A stretch of DNA of 64,000 nucleotides, from assembly GCF_003991975.1 (NCBI RefSeq), contig NZ_CP029822.1, positions 744,001 to 808,000 on the forward strand, read 5' to 3'. A program made the translations under genes and the position numbers. Below the pieces are notes generated by a model. That model saw only the letters and a list, made by a program, of their open reading frames with translations, ran no database searches and was not told where the DNA came from. The DNA comes from Entomomonas moraniae (GTDB lineage: Bacteria > Pseudomonadota > Gammaproteobacteria > Pseudomonadales > Pseudomonadaceae). Below, one piece after another: positions 17,071-27,088 of this stretch (position 1 is the stretch's first letter; each line of letters begins with the position of its first letter).

Positions 17071-18189
17071 ATGAGACAACTGGCTAAATTCTCGGTAATT
17101 GCTGTAGTCATTTCAACAATCAGCGGTTGTGGTTGGTTGTGGGGTGAAAAAGGGTACTTTCGTGATCGTTCGAATGATTATTTAGATGCAAAGCAAGAGT
17201 CGATGATTACGATTCCGGCTAACTTAAAAAAAGATACGAGACCGTTTGATCCACTGTATCCCATTCCTAACAATATTCCTAACCCAACCGTAACTAAGAA
17301 TTATGAAGTGCCAAGACCATTGCCTTTACAAGCAGTTAATACAAGCGGCCCATTTAGTTTACAACGCAATCAAGGTAATCAATGGATTATTGCACAACAA
17401 ATGGTTACGCCTGCTTACGAACAAGCACTGCAATACTTTAGACAGGCCGGATTCCGTATCGATACTGCTCGTCCTGTAACAGGTGAGTTTACAACAAGTT
17501 GGACGAAAACAAGCGTATTAACCAATATGCTAAATAGTCGCTTGTTGGCAATGGATTCTTCTTTAGCTAATCAAGAGTTACGTATACGTGTTAGAGTTGA
17601 CCCAGGTGCAAGAGCCAATACGAGTGAACTTTATACGTTGGTTATGGTTCGCCCAGAAGGCAGCGCTGTAGAGTCTGACTGGCCTAGTAAGTCACAAAAT
17701 TCAGTGGTTGAGGCTATTTTACTAGATGAATTAATGGCTAATATGTCGAATTCTCAAGCGTCAGAAAATGTAGTTTCTTTATCAGATACTCAACAACAAT
17801 CCGTTGCTGCTAAGAAAAAGGCACTCTTTAATCGAGATACACAAGGCGTTCCTTTCTTAGTGATGAACGGAGATCTTGATTTGGTGTGGTCGCAAGTAGA
17901 GCAAGCGATTAACAAAGCAAATATTAAAATTGACGACATGGATCGCAGTGAGAGAGTTTATTACATCAACTTGTCTGAAAAAGCGGATGGTAGCTCGAAA
18001 CCAGGATTTTTTACTCGTTTATTTACCTCAGAAGCTAGACGAGAAGCGAATGCAGAGCGTTATATTATAAAAGTTATACCTATTGACAATGCAATGAGTG
18101 TTAAAGTAGACGGAATAGGCAATGACACAGTGGTTTCTCCTGAAAAAGCTGAGTCTATTCTTAGAATGCTACAAGATAACATGAACTAA
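17071..18189 (+). CDS. bamC: Outer-membrane assembly lipoprotein BamC
   Basis: BamC/NlpB, an accessory lipoprotein of the BAM complex that inserts beta-barrels in the outer membrane. The signal ends in the lipobox Ile-Ser-Gly-Cys (Cys20), followed by GWLWGEKGYFRDRSNDYLDA, the conserved unstructured BamD-binding stretch. Two helix-grip domains follow (about residues 100-215 and 255-372). Length is normal. AAGGAG lies upstream. It sits between dapA and purC as in Pseudomonas. Confidence 0.92.
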   Translation: MRQLAKFSVIAVVISTISGCGWLWGEKGYFRDRSNDYLDAKQESMITIPANLKKDTRPFDPLYPIPNNIPNPTVTKNYEVPRPLPLQAVNTSGPFSLQRNQGNQWIIAQQMVTPAYEQALQYFRQAGFRIDTARPVTGEFTTSWTKTSVLTNMLNSRLLAMDSSLANQELRIRVRVDPGARANTSELYTLVMVRPEGSAVESDWPSKSQNSVVEAILLDELMANMSNSQASENVVSLSDTQQQSVAAKKKALFNRDTQGVPFLVMNGDLDLVWSQVEQAINKANIKIDDMDRSERVYYINLSEKADGSSKPGFFTRLFTSEARREANAERYIIKVIPIDNAMSVKVDGIGNDTVVSPEKAESILRMLQDNMN

Positions 18190-18223
18190 ACTTATTATAG
18201 GCTTTAAACAAGAGTGTAATTAG

Positions 18224-18934
18224 ATGGAAAAGCGTGAAGAACTTTACCGTGGTAAAGCAAAATCAGTATTTGCAACAAGTGATGAAGATCGTTTGATTCT
18301 TTATTTTCGTAATGATACATCAATGAAAGATGGAGAAAAAATAGAACAGTTGGAGCGTAAAGGTGAGATCAATAATCGCTTTAATGCGTTTATTATGCAA
18401 AAACTTGAAGAAGCTGGAATCCCAACACAGTTCGATACGTTACTATCAACTAATGAGTCTGTTGTTAAAAAATTAAAAATGATACCACTTGAGTGTGTTA
18501 TTCGTAATTATGCGGCAGGTGGTTTAGTCCGGCGCTTAGAGGCTAAAGAGGGGACTAAGCTTACACCTCCCGTATTTGAATTGTTTCTAAAAAATGATAA
18601 GTTACATGACCCTGTAATTAATGAGAGTATTGCTGTTGCTTTTGGTTGGGCAACTCAAGATCAGTTAAATCGTATGCGTGAGCTTACTTTCCATGTAAAC
18701 GATATTTTAACAAAATTATTTGATAAAGCCGGCTTATTATTAGTTGATTTTAAACTTGAGTTTGGTCTTTACCATGGTGAAATTGTATTAGGGGATGAGT
18801 TTAGTCCTGATGGTTCAAGACTCTGGGATAAAGAAACGCGTAAGAAATTAGATAAAGATCGTTTCCGTCAAGGGCTCGGCGGTGTTGTTGAAGGTTATAT
18901 TGAAGTAGCACAACGTTTAGGTGTTCCATTATAA
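18224..18934 (+). CDS. purC: Phosphoribosylaminoimidazole-succinocarboxamide synthase
   Basis: SAICAR synthetase of de novo purine synthesis (ATP-dependent ligation of CAIR with aspartate). The 236-residue protein opens with [15 protein letters not shown] and contains the signatures [48 protein letters not shown], and a C-terminal [19 protein letters not shown]. It follows bamC by 34 bases and ends before a strong terminator, closing the dapA-bamC-purC group. Confidence 0.97.
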   Translation: MEKREELYRGKAKSVFATSDEDRLILYFRNDTSMKDGEKIEQLERKGEINNRFNAFIMQKLEEAGIPTQFDTLLSTNESVVKKLKMIPLECVIRNYAAGGLVRRLEAKEGTKLTPPVFELFLKNDKLHDPVINESIAVAFGWATQDQLNRMRELTFHVNDILTKLFDKAGLLLVDFKLEFGLYHGEIVLGDEFSPDGSRLWDKETRKKLDKDRFRQGLGGVVEGYIEVAQRLGVPL

Positions 18935-18956
18935 ACTTGATATTAGCATGATGGAT

Positions 18957-18987
18957 AAAAAGGCTATTCATGGAATAGCCTTTTTTC
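18957..18987 (+). terminator. Rho-independent terminator after purC
   Basis: AGGCTATTC (18961-18969) pairs with GAATAGCCT (18973-18981) around a 3-base loop, with an A-run before and a T-run after. Confidence 0.93.
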
Positions 18988-19102
18988 TTTCTAACGTTTA
19001 CTGCGCCATAGTGAAATATTCGATTAAATAATAAATCTTAATTGACTATTCTAGCCTGTGCTATATTAGTAGTAATAAGTATCTCAATAAGGAGTCTTAC
19101 AG

Positions 19103-19915
19103 ATGAACAAAAAGATTGGTTTCATTGGTGCTGGACACATGGGTTCAGCTATTATTGGTGGGTTAATACATAAAGCAATAGTCGATGCGAGTCAAATTTA
19201 TGCAGTTACTCAACACCAAGATAAAACACAGACAGTTGCTAAGCAGTTCGGTATTAATGCATCAGCTAATATTGCAGAACTAACAGTAACTAGCGATATT
19301 TTAGTTGTGGCAGTAAAACCTAAAGTTATTGCTCAGGCATTATCGGAAGCATTACCTTTTATTAAAAAAGATACTGTGATTGTGTCAATTGCTGCGGGCG
19401 TTACTTTAGCAAATTTAGAAAAGGTATTGGGAGCGGATAAAAAGATTGTCAGAATAATGCCTAATCTTCCTTCCTTAGTTGGGGAAGGCGTAAGTTCCAT
19501 TACCCCAAATGCAAAAGTAACAGAAAAAGATCTAGAGGATATTAAAGTAATTTTCAATAGTTTGGGTAAAGCAGAAGTAGTCTCTGAAGATTTAATTCAT
19601 GCTGTAGTCGGTGTGAGTGGATCTTCTCCTGCTTATGTTTTTATGTTTATTGAAGCATTAGCTGATGCGGCAGTACAAGGTGGTATGCCTAGAGAACAAG
19701 CCTATACATTTGCTGCACAAGCTGTGCTAGGATCTGCTAAAATGGTACTTGAAACAGGCACCCATCCAGGGGTATTAAAAGATATGATTTGTTCTGCTGG
19801 AGGAACGACCATAGAAGCTGTTTGTACTTTAGAGCGAAAAGGCTTTAGAACAGCTGTTATTGATGGTGCAAGTGCAGCAATGATTAAATCACAAGAAATG
19901 AGCAATAAAAAATAA
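19103..19915 (+). CDS. proC: Pyrroline-5-carboxylate reductase
   Basis: Last step of proline synthesis (NADPH-dependent). N-terminal Rossmann motif GFIGAGHMGSAIIGG; then VVAVKPKVI, VSIAAGVTL, RIMPNLPSLVGEG, and the C-terminal dimer-helix signature AVVGVSGSSPAYVFMFIEALADAAVQGGMPR with the closing GGTTIEAV. The 270-residue length is normal. AAGGAG is 8 bases upstream. The purC terminator lies ahead, so it has its own promoter. Confidence 0.96.
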   Translation: MNKKIGFIGAGHMGSAIIGGLIHKAIVDASQIYAVTQHQDKTQTVAKQFGINASANIAELTVTSDILVVAVKPKVIAQALSEALPFIKKDTVIVSIAAGVTLANLEKVLGADKKIVRIMPNLPSLVGEGVSSITPNAKVTEKDLEDIKVIFNSLGKAEVVSEDLIHAVVGVSGSSPAYVFMFIEALADAAVQGGMPREQAYTFAAQAVLGSAKMVLETGTHPGVLKDMICSAGGTTIEAVCTLERKGFRTAVIDGASAAMIKSQEMSNKK

Positions 19916-19990
19916 GTTATTCGTAATGTTGTATATTGAGTCAGTAGTCTTTATTGACATGTTTTATCTTTTTAAAAAGAGTTTTTATTT

Positions 19991-20911
19991 ATGTGGTTCC
20001 GCAATTTATTAGTTTATCGTTTAACACAATCTGTTTCTTTAAATGAAGAAACTTTAATTAAAGCTCTCGAAACTAAGTTAGCTAAACCTTGTACCTTTCA
20101 AGAGTTATCTACCTATGGTTTTATTGCCCCTTTTGGGAAGTCAGAAGAGGCTTCTTTAACACATGTGAGTCAAGATTTTTATCTAATTGCAGCGCGTAAA
20201 GAAGAGCGAATTTTACCTGCTAGTGTTGTCAAAGAAGCTTTGCAAGAAAAAGTGGATGTTATAGAGGCACGGGATGCGCGTAAGGTTTATAAAAAAGAAA
20301 AAGATCAGTTAAAAGATGAGGTAATACAAGATTTATTACCCCGAGCCTTTAGTCGTAAAAAAGTTACGTATGCAGTAATAGCTCCTTCATTGGGATTAAT
20401 CTTTGTTGATACGACAAGTACGGCTAAGGCAGAGGAATTGTTATCCACATTACGCGAAGCATTAGGTGGTTTGCCTCTAAGGCCTATGAGCGTTAAGGTT
20501 GCCCCCAGTGCTACGTTAACTGACTGGGTTAAAAGCCAAAAAGCTTCTGATGGCTTTCATGTGTTAGAAGATTGTGAGTTACGTGATACTTTTGAAGATG
20601 GCGGTATTATACGTTGTAAACGACAAGATTTAAGCAGTGATGAAATTCAAACACACTTAAAGTCTGGCAAGGTTATTACACAATTAGCATTGATGTGGCA
20701 AGATAAGTTGTCATTTGTTTTAGATGATAAATTGGCAATTAAGCGTATTAAGTTTGAAGATTTACTGCTTGATGAAGCTGATAAAGAGGGCGGTGACGAT
20801 GAAGTTAGCCAATTTGATGCAACTTTCTTATTAATGATGATGACTTTCTCTGAGTTTTTACCTGCACTGCTTGAGGCATTAGGTGGTGAAGAACAACCTT
20901 TAGGTATATAG
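19991..20911 (+). CDS. rdgC: Recombination-associated protein RdgC
   Basis: Nucleoid-associated ring-shaped DNA-binding protein that limits RecA-dependent recombination. The 306 residues open [12 protein letters not shown], typical of RdgC, and include [28 protein letters not shown] and [26 protein letters not shown]. The mtnN start is 8 bases downstream, so the two are likely co-transcribed. Confidence 0.95.
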   Translation: MWFRNLLVYRLTQSVSLNEETLIKALETKLAKPCTFQELSTYGFIAPFGKSEEASLTHVSQDFYLIAARKEERILPASVVKEALQEKVDVIEARDARKVYKKEKDQLKDEVIQDLLPRAFSRKKVTYAVIAPSLGLIFVDTTSTAKAEELLSTLREALGGLPLRPMSVKVAPSATLTDWVKSQKASDGFHVLEDCELRDTFEDGGIIRCKRQDLSSDEIQTHLKSGKVITQLALMWQDKLSFVLDDKLAIKRIKFEDLLLDEADKEGGDDEVSQFDATFLLMMMTFSEFLPALLEALGGEEQPLGI

Positions 20912-20918
20912 ATTAGAT

Positions 20919-21638
20919 ATGTGTGATAAAAGAAAAGTTGATATAGCCATTATTGGTGCCATGAGTGAAGAGGTGGACGCATTAGCAATTCACTTAACAA
21001 AGCCTGTTAAATATGAAGCTTTGAATAGTGTTTACTATTTAGGCAAATTGTGTGGTCATGAGGTTGTAATTTTTCAATCAGGTATTGGTAAAGTCGGTGC
21101 TGCTATATCAACAACTTTTCTATTGGAGCATTTTAGTCCCAATTATCTAATTAATATTGGTTCAGCCGGTGGTTTTGATTCTCAGCTTTCAGTTGGGGAT
21201 ATCATTATTTCTACAGAAGTTTGTTACCATGATGTTGATGTGTCAATGATTGGTTGTGAATATGGTCAAGTCCCTAATTTACCGGTTGCTTTTAAGGCAG
21301 ATAGCCAGTTAGTTGCACTTGCAAATCAAGCGGCAAAAAATATTATTGGATATAAAGCATTTGATGGTTTGGTGTGTACTGGTGATTTTTTTATGTCTGG
21401 GGCACAATCCATTGCCTTAGTGCGTAGCCATTTCCCCTCTGTATTAGCGGTTGATATGGAGGCCGCTGCTATTGGACATACCTGCTATTTATATAATTGT
21501 CCTTTTGTAGTGGTTAGGGCTATTTCAGACTTAGTTGATAACCCTAGTAATAATCTTGATTTTTATAGTTTTTTAGCGGTTGCCGCAAAAAATTCAGCAC
21601 ATTTAGTTATTGATATTTTAAAGCAATTACAATCTTAA
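20919..21638 (+). CDS. mtnN: 5'-methylthioadenosine/S-adenosylhomocysteine nucleosidase
   Basis: Cleaves MTA and SAH to adenine plus the thioribose compounds; needed for methyl-cycle detoxification and autoinducer-2 precursor supply. Visible: IIGAMSEEVDAL (catalytic Glu region), SGIGKVGAA, NIGSAGGF, VDMEAAAIGHTC (substrate Glu), and RAISDLVDN (catalytic Asp). At 239 residues it is slightly longer than E. coli Pfs, by a short N-terminal CDKRKV lead. A perfect hairpin follows. Confidence 0.93.
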   Translation: MCDKRKVDIAIIGAMSEEVDALAIHLTKPVKYEALNSVYYLGKLCGHEVVIFQSGIGKVGAAISTTFLLEHFSPNYLINIGSAGGFDSQLSVGDIIISTEVCYHDVDVSMIGCEYGQVPNLPVAFKADSQLVALANQAAKNIIGYKAFDGLVCTGDFFMSGAQSIALVRSHFPSVLAVDMEAAAIGHTCYLYNCPFVVVRAISDLVDNPSNNLDFYSFLAVAAKNSAHLVIDILKQLQS

Positions 21639-21643
21639 GTTCA

Positions 21644-21666
21644 GAGCTAGCGTGTAACGCTAGCTC
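21644..21666. terminator. Hairpin between convergent mtnN and DUF481 gene
   Basis: Perfect 10-bp arms GAGCTAGCGT / ACGCTAGCTC with a 3-base loop, 5 bases after the mtnN stop codon and 7 before the end of the opposing gene. Confidence 0.75.
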
Positions 21667-21672
21667 GTGCCT

Positions 21673-22689
21673 TTACCAGTTAACACCGATGCCTAAAATA
21701 TACCGTGTTTCATTTACATTGGCGTCGCTTGATCCATCAACGATATTTCTATTGACTTTAAAGTTTAAGGACGCCCAGTCCGTCAGTTTGTAGCGTATTC
21801 CTATATCAGTATCTAATGTGTATCTAGCAACATTGCTATTAAATGGTTTTGTTGCATTGCCAGTGGTAAATAGTTCTATGTCTTTACCCCATAAGTAGCG
21901 ATTATAGTCCCACCGTATCCCATAAGCTCCAAAGTTTTTATTGTCTTCTGCTTTGTATTCATAACGAGACAGGTTGATAAGTGATGACATAGAGAATGCT
22001 CCTAAACTGTCATCCCAAAATTGATAACCAGGACCTGTACCCAATGTATATTGTTTACGAAGATCTTCAATATGATCCAGTTTAAAATAGCCATTAGTTT
22101 GCCAGAACCATTGTTTTGTTAGAAAATGATCAAGCGTATAATCTAATGAATAATTATTAGTTGAGACATTTTTATCGGTACTTTTCCTATTGTATTCTCC
22201 CGAAATGATATGACGCCTATTTCCACGCTCAATTTTTGTTTGGAAGTCGATATCAAAAGTACTTGAGTCTTTTTCAGCATGTTTACTATCCAGTGAGAGA
22301 TTAACTTTTCCTGTCCAAACAAGATCATCAACCTCAAGCCCTAATTTTTTAGGTTTAATTATTTGATTGATATCATTTAAAGCTATTTCATGCTTCTCAC
22401 CATTAACGAGCAGAAGTTTACCTTCTTGTGAAGGTTTGATGATTTGTGCTTTTTCCTGTTTATCTTGTTTTAGTTTGACTAGAAGAGAGCTTTTGGTTTC
22501 TAATGTACTAACTTCACTCCAATTTATAGTTACTGTTCCAGCATATTTTGTGTCTAAAACTAGTTTGTTGTTATTTAATAATGAAACAGTTCCGGTCAGT
22601 CTATCACCGTTTTTCATCCATACGGTATCGGCTATAGTAACAAAAGAGGAAAAAAATAGAATTAAAAAAATAAATAGGCGTACTAGCAT
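21673..22689 (-). CDS. DUF481 family outer-membrane barrel protein (YdiY-like)
   Basis: A 338-residue exported protein. The signal peptide (LFIFLILFFSSFVTIA) is followed by an N-terminal SH3-like DTVWMKNGDRLTGTV...KYAGTVTINWSEV segment, which occurs in pseudomonad DUF481 proteins. The C-terminal 200 residues alternate polar and aromatic residues, as in a beta barrel, ending ILGIGVNW with a terminal Trp as BAM substrates often do. Relatives are called salt-induced outer-membrane proteins; the function is unproven. It is a single-gene unit. Confidence 0.75.
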   Translation of the reverse strand: MLVRLFIFLILFFSSFVTIADTVWMKNGDRLTGTVSLLNNNKLVLDTKYAGTVTINWSEVSTLETKSSLLVKLKQDKQEKAQIIKPSQEGKLLLVNGEKHEIALNDINQIIKPKKLGLEVDDLVWTGKVNLSLDSKHAEKDSSTFDIDFQTKIERGNRRHIISGEYNRKSTDKNVSTNNYSLDYTLDHFLTKQWFWQTNGYFKLDHIEDLRKQYTLGTGPGYQFWDDSLGAFSMSSLINLSRYEYKAEDNKNFGAYGIRWDYNRYLWGKDIELFTTGNATKPFNSNVARYTLDTDIGIRYKLTDWASLNFKVNRNIVDGSSDANVNETRYILGIGVNW

Positions 22690-22979
22690 AGTTATAACGT
22701 TTAGTGTTGGAAGAGAATGAATTGAAATTAATTAAGATAATAAGAAAAAAATCTTATATAATAATTTAGAGTAGGTATATAAATTAAATTAAAGGTTAAT
22801 AGATACTTTGTCAATCTTTCTTTGTAGGCTTTTAGCTAAAGAAAAATCAAATAAACAGCCACAGCGACAGGTATTGAGTACTTGTTTTTAAAGTTATGAT
22901 AGAATTATATCACTTAACAAAACGAGATATGTCTCTATTGTTCGTTAATTATGTTAGGGAAAACTACTAGTGAGTTGTG

Positions 22980-24785
22980 ATGAGAACCAGTGCATTAATA
23001 AATTTTACTAATTTTAAGCTATCCAATAACTTAGTTATTTTGGTATTAGGATTTTCGGCAGGTATTCCTAGTTTATTGATATCCTCAACTTTGGGTATTT
23101 GGTTACTGGGGGCGGGCGCGTCTTTCGAAACTATCGGTTATTTAGGATGGGTAGGCTTGATCTATGCGTTGAAATGGGTTTGGGCGCCAATGCTTGACCA
23201 GTGGCAACTGCCTGTGCTAAATCGTTTAGGCCGTAGGCGTTCATGGTTACTCTTTTCTCAATTATGTATTTTTATTGGATTGATTTGTGTTGCAGTAACT
23301 GATCCTAAAAGTCTTTTACAGCTATTTTTTATATTTGCTTGTTTGGTTGCTTTCTTTTCTGCAACGCAAGATATTGCTCTTGATGCATATAGATTAGAAA
23401 TTGCAGACCAAAGTCAACAAGCTAAATTAGCTGCACTTTATATTGTGGGTTTTAGAGTAGCGCTGTTAGTTGCGGGGGCTGGATCTCTGTTATTAGCTAC
23501 TTATTTAGGTACATCTGAACGTTACTATTATTATCATGCATGGCAAATAACGTACATGATTTTTGCCGTTTTGATGTTGCCAGCAATGCTTGTTACATTG
23601 TTAAGTAAAGAGCCCGACATTAATATTAAGCATGACCAGACGTCAGACACGGGGTTTAGTTTTGGTCGCCAGTTGTTTGCTATTGTCTTAATACTTTTTT
23701 TAGTCATCTCTTTACCTGTTATGATTACTGCCATTATGGATAGTGCATGGCCCAGAGCGTTGTTTTATGGATTGGTTCTAGCCACTGGGTTATCTCCTTG
23801 GGGAAAATCGCAGATTTTACCTGTACGTATTTTACTTCGTAAAATGCGTCATTATTTAAAACTAACTGCTCGCTCAAAAGAAATACCTAATTTTGATTTT
23901 GTACATCAAAGTATTTCTATCATTATAATGCTCATAGTATTAGTAACCATCTACGCGGCTAGTAAGGCCTTTATGCAAGGGGCTTGGCCAAGAGGCATAT
24001 TATACTTGCTGATCTGTATGGGGTGTTTGACCGCTCCGGGGCGTTTTTTAATGGCTCCTATATTAACACCGATGGTTGAGTTTATTCAGCGTTATCGTTG
24101 GCAAGCACTATTAATTTTAGCTATTGTGTCCACTTATAAATTAACGGATACAATGCCGCTTAATATGATTGATGTCTTTTTGCTTAAACATGGCTTTAGC
24201 CAAAATGTTATTGCCGTTTTAGTTAAAGGGTTTGGTATTATTTTGACGATTGTAGGAGCATGGTTTAGCGTTTTCTTAATCGGTCGGTTTAAAGTAATGC
24301 CTGTGCTTTTTCTTGGTGGTTTAGCTTGCGCACTGACTAATTTGCTGTATATTTTACTGATTGATGTTCAGAGTACTATTTCTGCTTTAACCACAGGCCA
24401 TTATAGTTATTTTCTGATAAATTCTGGTTTTGCATTTTATGGTGTGACTTATTCGGCTCCCACCGTTTGGGAGCAGGTTATCGGCTTTGATCCTCAAATT
24501 TGGACATTAATTACGATTGTTATTTTTGATAGTCTCAGTTCGGGAATGGCTGTTTCTGCATTATTAGCCTATTTAGCTGGTTTAACGAATATTAAGTTCT
24601 CAGCCACACAGTACGCTATGCTTAGCTCAGTTATGCTGCTATTACCTAAATTGTTGGGCGGATATTCTGGGAAAATTCTTACGTATTATGATAATGATTA
24701 CCAGAAGTTCTTTTGGATATGTGTATTAGCAGGTATTCCCACATTAATTTTCATTAGCTGGGCATGGTTGCGTGAAAATAAATAG
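22980..24785 (+). CDS. ampG: Muropeptide MFS permease AmpG
   Basis: Imports anhydro-muropeptides from the periplasm for cell-wall recycling and, where AmpR/AmpC exist, links recycling to beta-lactamase induction. The start region LVILVLGFSAGIPSLLISSTLGIWLLGAGASFETIGYLGWVGLIYALKWVWAPMLD is typical of AmpG. At about 601 residues with extra hydrophobic segments in the middle it matches the long Pseudomonas form rather than the 491-residue E. coli form. A GTG directly before the ATG makes the exact start uncertain by one codon. A strong terminator follows. Confidence 0.85.
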   Translation: MRTSALINFTNFKLSNNLVILVLGFSAGIPSLLISSTLGIWLLGAGASFETIGYLGWVGLIYALKWVWAPMLDQWQLPVLNRLGRRRSWLLFSQLCIFIGLICVAVTDPKSLLQLFFIFACLVAFFSATQDIALDAYRLEIADQSQQAKLAALYIVGFRVALLVAGAGSLLLATYLGTSERYYYYHAWQITYMIFAVLMLPAMLVTLLSKEPDINIKHDQTSDTGFSFGRQLFAIVLILFLVISLPVMITAIMDSAWPRALFYGLVLATGLSPWGKSQILPVRILLRKMRHYLKLTARSKEIPNFDFVHQSISIIIMLIVLVTIYAASKAFMQGAWPRGILYLLICMGCLTAPGRFLMAPILTPMVEFIQRYRWQALLILAIVSTYKLTDTMPLNMIDVFLLKHGFSQNVIAVLVKGFGIILTIVGAWFSVFLIGRFKVMPVLFLGGLACALTNLLYILLIDVQSTISALTTGHYSYFLINSGFAFYGVTYSAPTVWEQVIGFDPQIWTLITIVIFDSLSSGMAVSALLAYLAGLTNIKFSATQYAMLSSVMLLLPKLLGGYSGKILTYYDNDYQKFFWICVLAGIPTLIFISWAWLRENK

Positions 24786-24856
24786 GTAATTTATAATTAG
24801 AATTACAATTAACCGATTAAATTATTATTTAAACATGTTAAAATACGGCAAGTTTC

Positions 24857-24887
24857 AAAGAGGTTTATAACCTCTTTTTATTTTTTT
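24857..24887 (+). terminator. Rho-independent terminator downstream of ampG
   Basis: AAAGAGGTT (24857-24865) pairs with AACCTCTTT (24869-24877), loop TAT, followed by a run of T. It lies only about 30 bases before the next gene, so it could also act as a leader attenuator for that gene. Confidence 0.88.
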
Positions 24888-24907
24888 AATATGGCAGTGT
24901 GGGAATT

Positions 24908-25453
24908 ATGTTATTACAAATACAAAAAGTTCTTTGTCTAAGTTTTTTAGTTTCTTTTGCAATGGTTGGTTTTGCAGAGGAAAAGACCGTGTACGGTCGT
25001 TATGAAATGATGAAGGTCGAGGGGCTCAATGGCTTAGTACCCGCTAAATTAGATACTGGTGCAATGACAGCGTCTCTTAGCGCCACTGATATAAAAGTGT
25101 TTAAGAAGGATGGTGAGGAGTGGGTACGTTTTACTCCCCAAGTTAAAGGAAAAACATTTGGGCCTTTAGAGTACCCATTGGCTAAAATGGGAAAAATTAA
25201 GCGTCGTGCAGCTGATCTTGTTAAAGTAGATCAAGATGATGACGCAGATGAAGAAGATCCTAACTATACCTATCGCCCAGAGATCCAAATGGAAGTTTGT
25301 CTAGGCAATCAACTAAGAACTATTGATGTTAATTTAACAGATCGCCGCTCTTTCAGTTATCCCTTATTAATTGGAACTAAAGCATTAAGATCATTCAATG
25401 CCATTGTTGATCCTAGCTTGAAGTATCAATCAAAAGCTACATGTGGTAAATAA
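24908..25453 (+). CDS. Exported retropepsin-like aspartic protease (RimB/ATP-dependent zinc protease family)
   Basis: About 181 residues from ATG at 24908 (a GTG at 24899 is possible), with a signal peptide ending GFA/EE. The active-site triplet is in AKLDTGAMTASLSA (Asp-Thr-Gly), followed by WVRFTP, RPEIQMEVCLGNQLRTIDVNLTDR and YPLLIGTKAL, the pattern of the retropepsin-like family often annotated as ATP-dependent zinc protease. The active site should face the periplasm. It begins a three-gene run with the 7TM/transglutaminase-like protein and the ATP-grasp ligase, a combination conserved in pseudomonads. Confidence 0.82.
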   Translation: MLLQIQKVLCLSFLVSFAMVGFAEEKTVYGRYEMMKVEGLNGLVPAKLDTGAMTASLSATDIKVFKKDGEEWVRFTPQVKGKTFGPLEYPLAKMGKIKRRAADLVKVDQDDDADEEDPNYTYRPEIQMEVCLGNQLRTIDVNLTDRRSFSYPLLIGTKALRSFNAIVDPSLKYQSKATCGK

Positions 25454-25477
25454 AAAATATCAGTTAATGGAAATAAT

Positions 25478-27085
25478 ATGCGTGCGTTAACGTTACATCT
25501 AAAAATTTTAATTACAGTCTTGGTATGTATTGGAGTTTTTTCTATTGCTTATCAGATTTTTGTTCTCAAAATTCCTATTACAGAGAATGAGAAAGGGAAT
25601 TATTGGACTATTGATGCCAAGATAGATTTTTTTGTACGAGGATCTAAGCCTGTGAAAGTACAGTTTTTTATTCCTTCAGCACAAAATGGTTATATTCGCT
25701 ATATTAAATCAACCGACAGTATTATTGCAAAAGACTATGGTTCAAGTATTGAGGATGATGGTCTAGGAAATCAGCTTTTAACATTGTCTTCTCGTCGTGA
25801 ATCTGGCTTACAAACGCTCTATTATCGTTTGGCATTAACACAACGTGATAGTTTAAATACAACGCTGCAGACAAAAGGCTCTATATGGCGTGAAAGTATT
25901 CCTTTAACTGAGCAACAACAAGTTGCGGCAAAAACTTTAATTGATGGTATACGTCAAAAATCGTTGGATACTTCGACCTTTATTACTGCGACAATAAAGG
26001 CCGTATCTGACACTAAAAATGATAATGTTAGTTTATTGCTAGATAATAATGATAGTATTGTGAACAAAGTTAATGTAATTGATTTATTGTTATCGCAAGC
26101 TCATATTCCTATACAACGTGTTCATACCTTACGCTTGATTCAAGGGATTAATCAAAAACCAGAGTTATGGATTAGAAGTTATATAGAATCAACAGTGGCT
26201 AAAAATAATGTAGCTGATAAAAAAGATACTAATGCTACCAGTAGCACTGGAAAATGGGTTTATTTCAACCCTGAAACGGGTAAGGTGGGTTTACCCAATG
26301 ATCGCATTATTTGGTGGGTTGGGGATAATGATTTATTAACCGTTGATAATGGTTCTCAGGCAAGAGTAACATTCAGTATCGGAAACTCCGAGTTATTAGC
26401 TAAAGGAATTATCTCTCAGATGGCAGCTGAAAAAGAGGCCAGTAGTTTCCTTACATACTCACTTTATAGTTTACCTATTCAAGTACAAGAAACTTATATG
26501 GTCATGATAATGATTCCTATCGGTGTTCTAGTTATTTTGATTTGGAGAAATATTGTTGGGTTACAGACATTAGGTACGTTTACCCCCGTATTAATTGCGT
26601 TAGCATTTAGAGAAACTGGACTGGGCTTTGGTATATGCTTATTTAGTATCATCGTTGCCCTTGGTTTATCGGTTCGCTCCTATTTAGAGCACTTAAAATT
26701 ACAGATGCTACCTCGTCTTTCTGTTGTCTTAACCTTTGTTGTTATCCTGATTGCTGCAATTAGTTTATTTAGCCATAAATTAGGTTTAGAGCAAGGTTTA
26801 TCAGTGACCTTATTTCCTATGGTTATTTTAACGATGACTATCGAACGACTTTCAATTACGTGGGAAGAAAGAGGGGGAGCTACAGCCTTTAAAGTTGGGA
26901 TTGGTACATTATGTGCCGCTTCATTGGCTTATTTAATCATGAAGGTTCCTACGATTGTGTACTTCGTATTTACTTTCCCAGGTATTTTATTGATATTAGT
27001 TGGCTTTATGCTTGCGATGGGACGCTATCGTGGTTATCGACTCACTGAGCTTGTTCGTTTCAAAGCGCTGTTGAAAGAGGGTTAA
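25478..27085 (+). CDS. 7TM membrane protein with inactive transglutaminase domain
   Basis: 535 residues: one N-terminal membrane helix, a periplasmic segment of about 300 residues of the inactive transglutaminase-like type (WVYFNPETGKVGLPNDRIIWWVG), then about seven C-terminal membrane helices from residue 345. TFTPVLIALAFRETGLGFG and the LSVRSYLEHLKLQMLPRLSVVLT loop are the 7TM part. The missing Cys-His-Asp triad is a family property, so the domain probably binds a peptide or peptide-like ligand. It ends 3 bases before the ATP-grasp gene. Confidence 0.82.
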   Translation: MRALTLHLKILITVLVCIGVFSIAYQIFVLKIPITENEKGNYWTIDAKIDFFVRGSKPVKVQFFIPSAQNGYIRYIKSTDSIIAKDYGSSIEDDGLGNQLLTLSSRRESGLQTLYYRLALTQRDSLNTTLQTKGSIWRESIPLTEQQQVAAKTLIDGIRQKSLDTSTFITATIKAVSDTKNDNVSLLLDNNDSIVNKVNVIDLLLSQAHIPIQRVHTLRLIQGINQKPELWIRSYIESTVAKNNVADKKDTNATSSTGKWVYFNPETGKVGLPNDRIIWWVGDNDLLTVDNGSQARVTFSIGNSELLAKGIISQMAAEKEASSFLTYSLYSLPIQVQETYMVMIMIPIGVLVILIWRNIVGLQTLGTFTPVLIALAFRETGLGFGICLFSIIVALGLSVRSYLEHLKLQMLPRLSVVLTFVVILIAAISLFSHKLGLEQGLSVTLFPMVILTMTIERLSITWEERGGATAFKVGIGTLCAASLAYLIMKVPTIVYFVFTFPGILLILVGFMLAMGRYRGYRLTELVRFKALLKEG

Positions 27086-27088
27086 TCG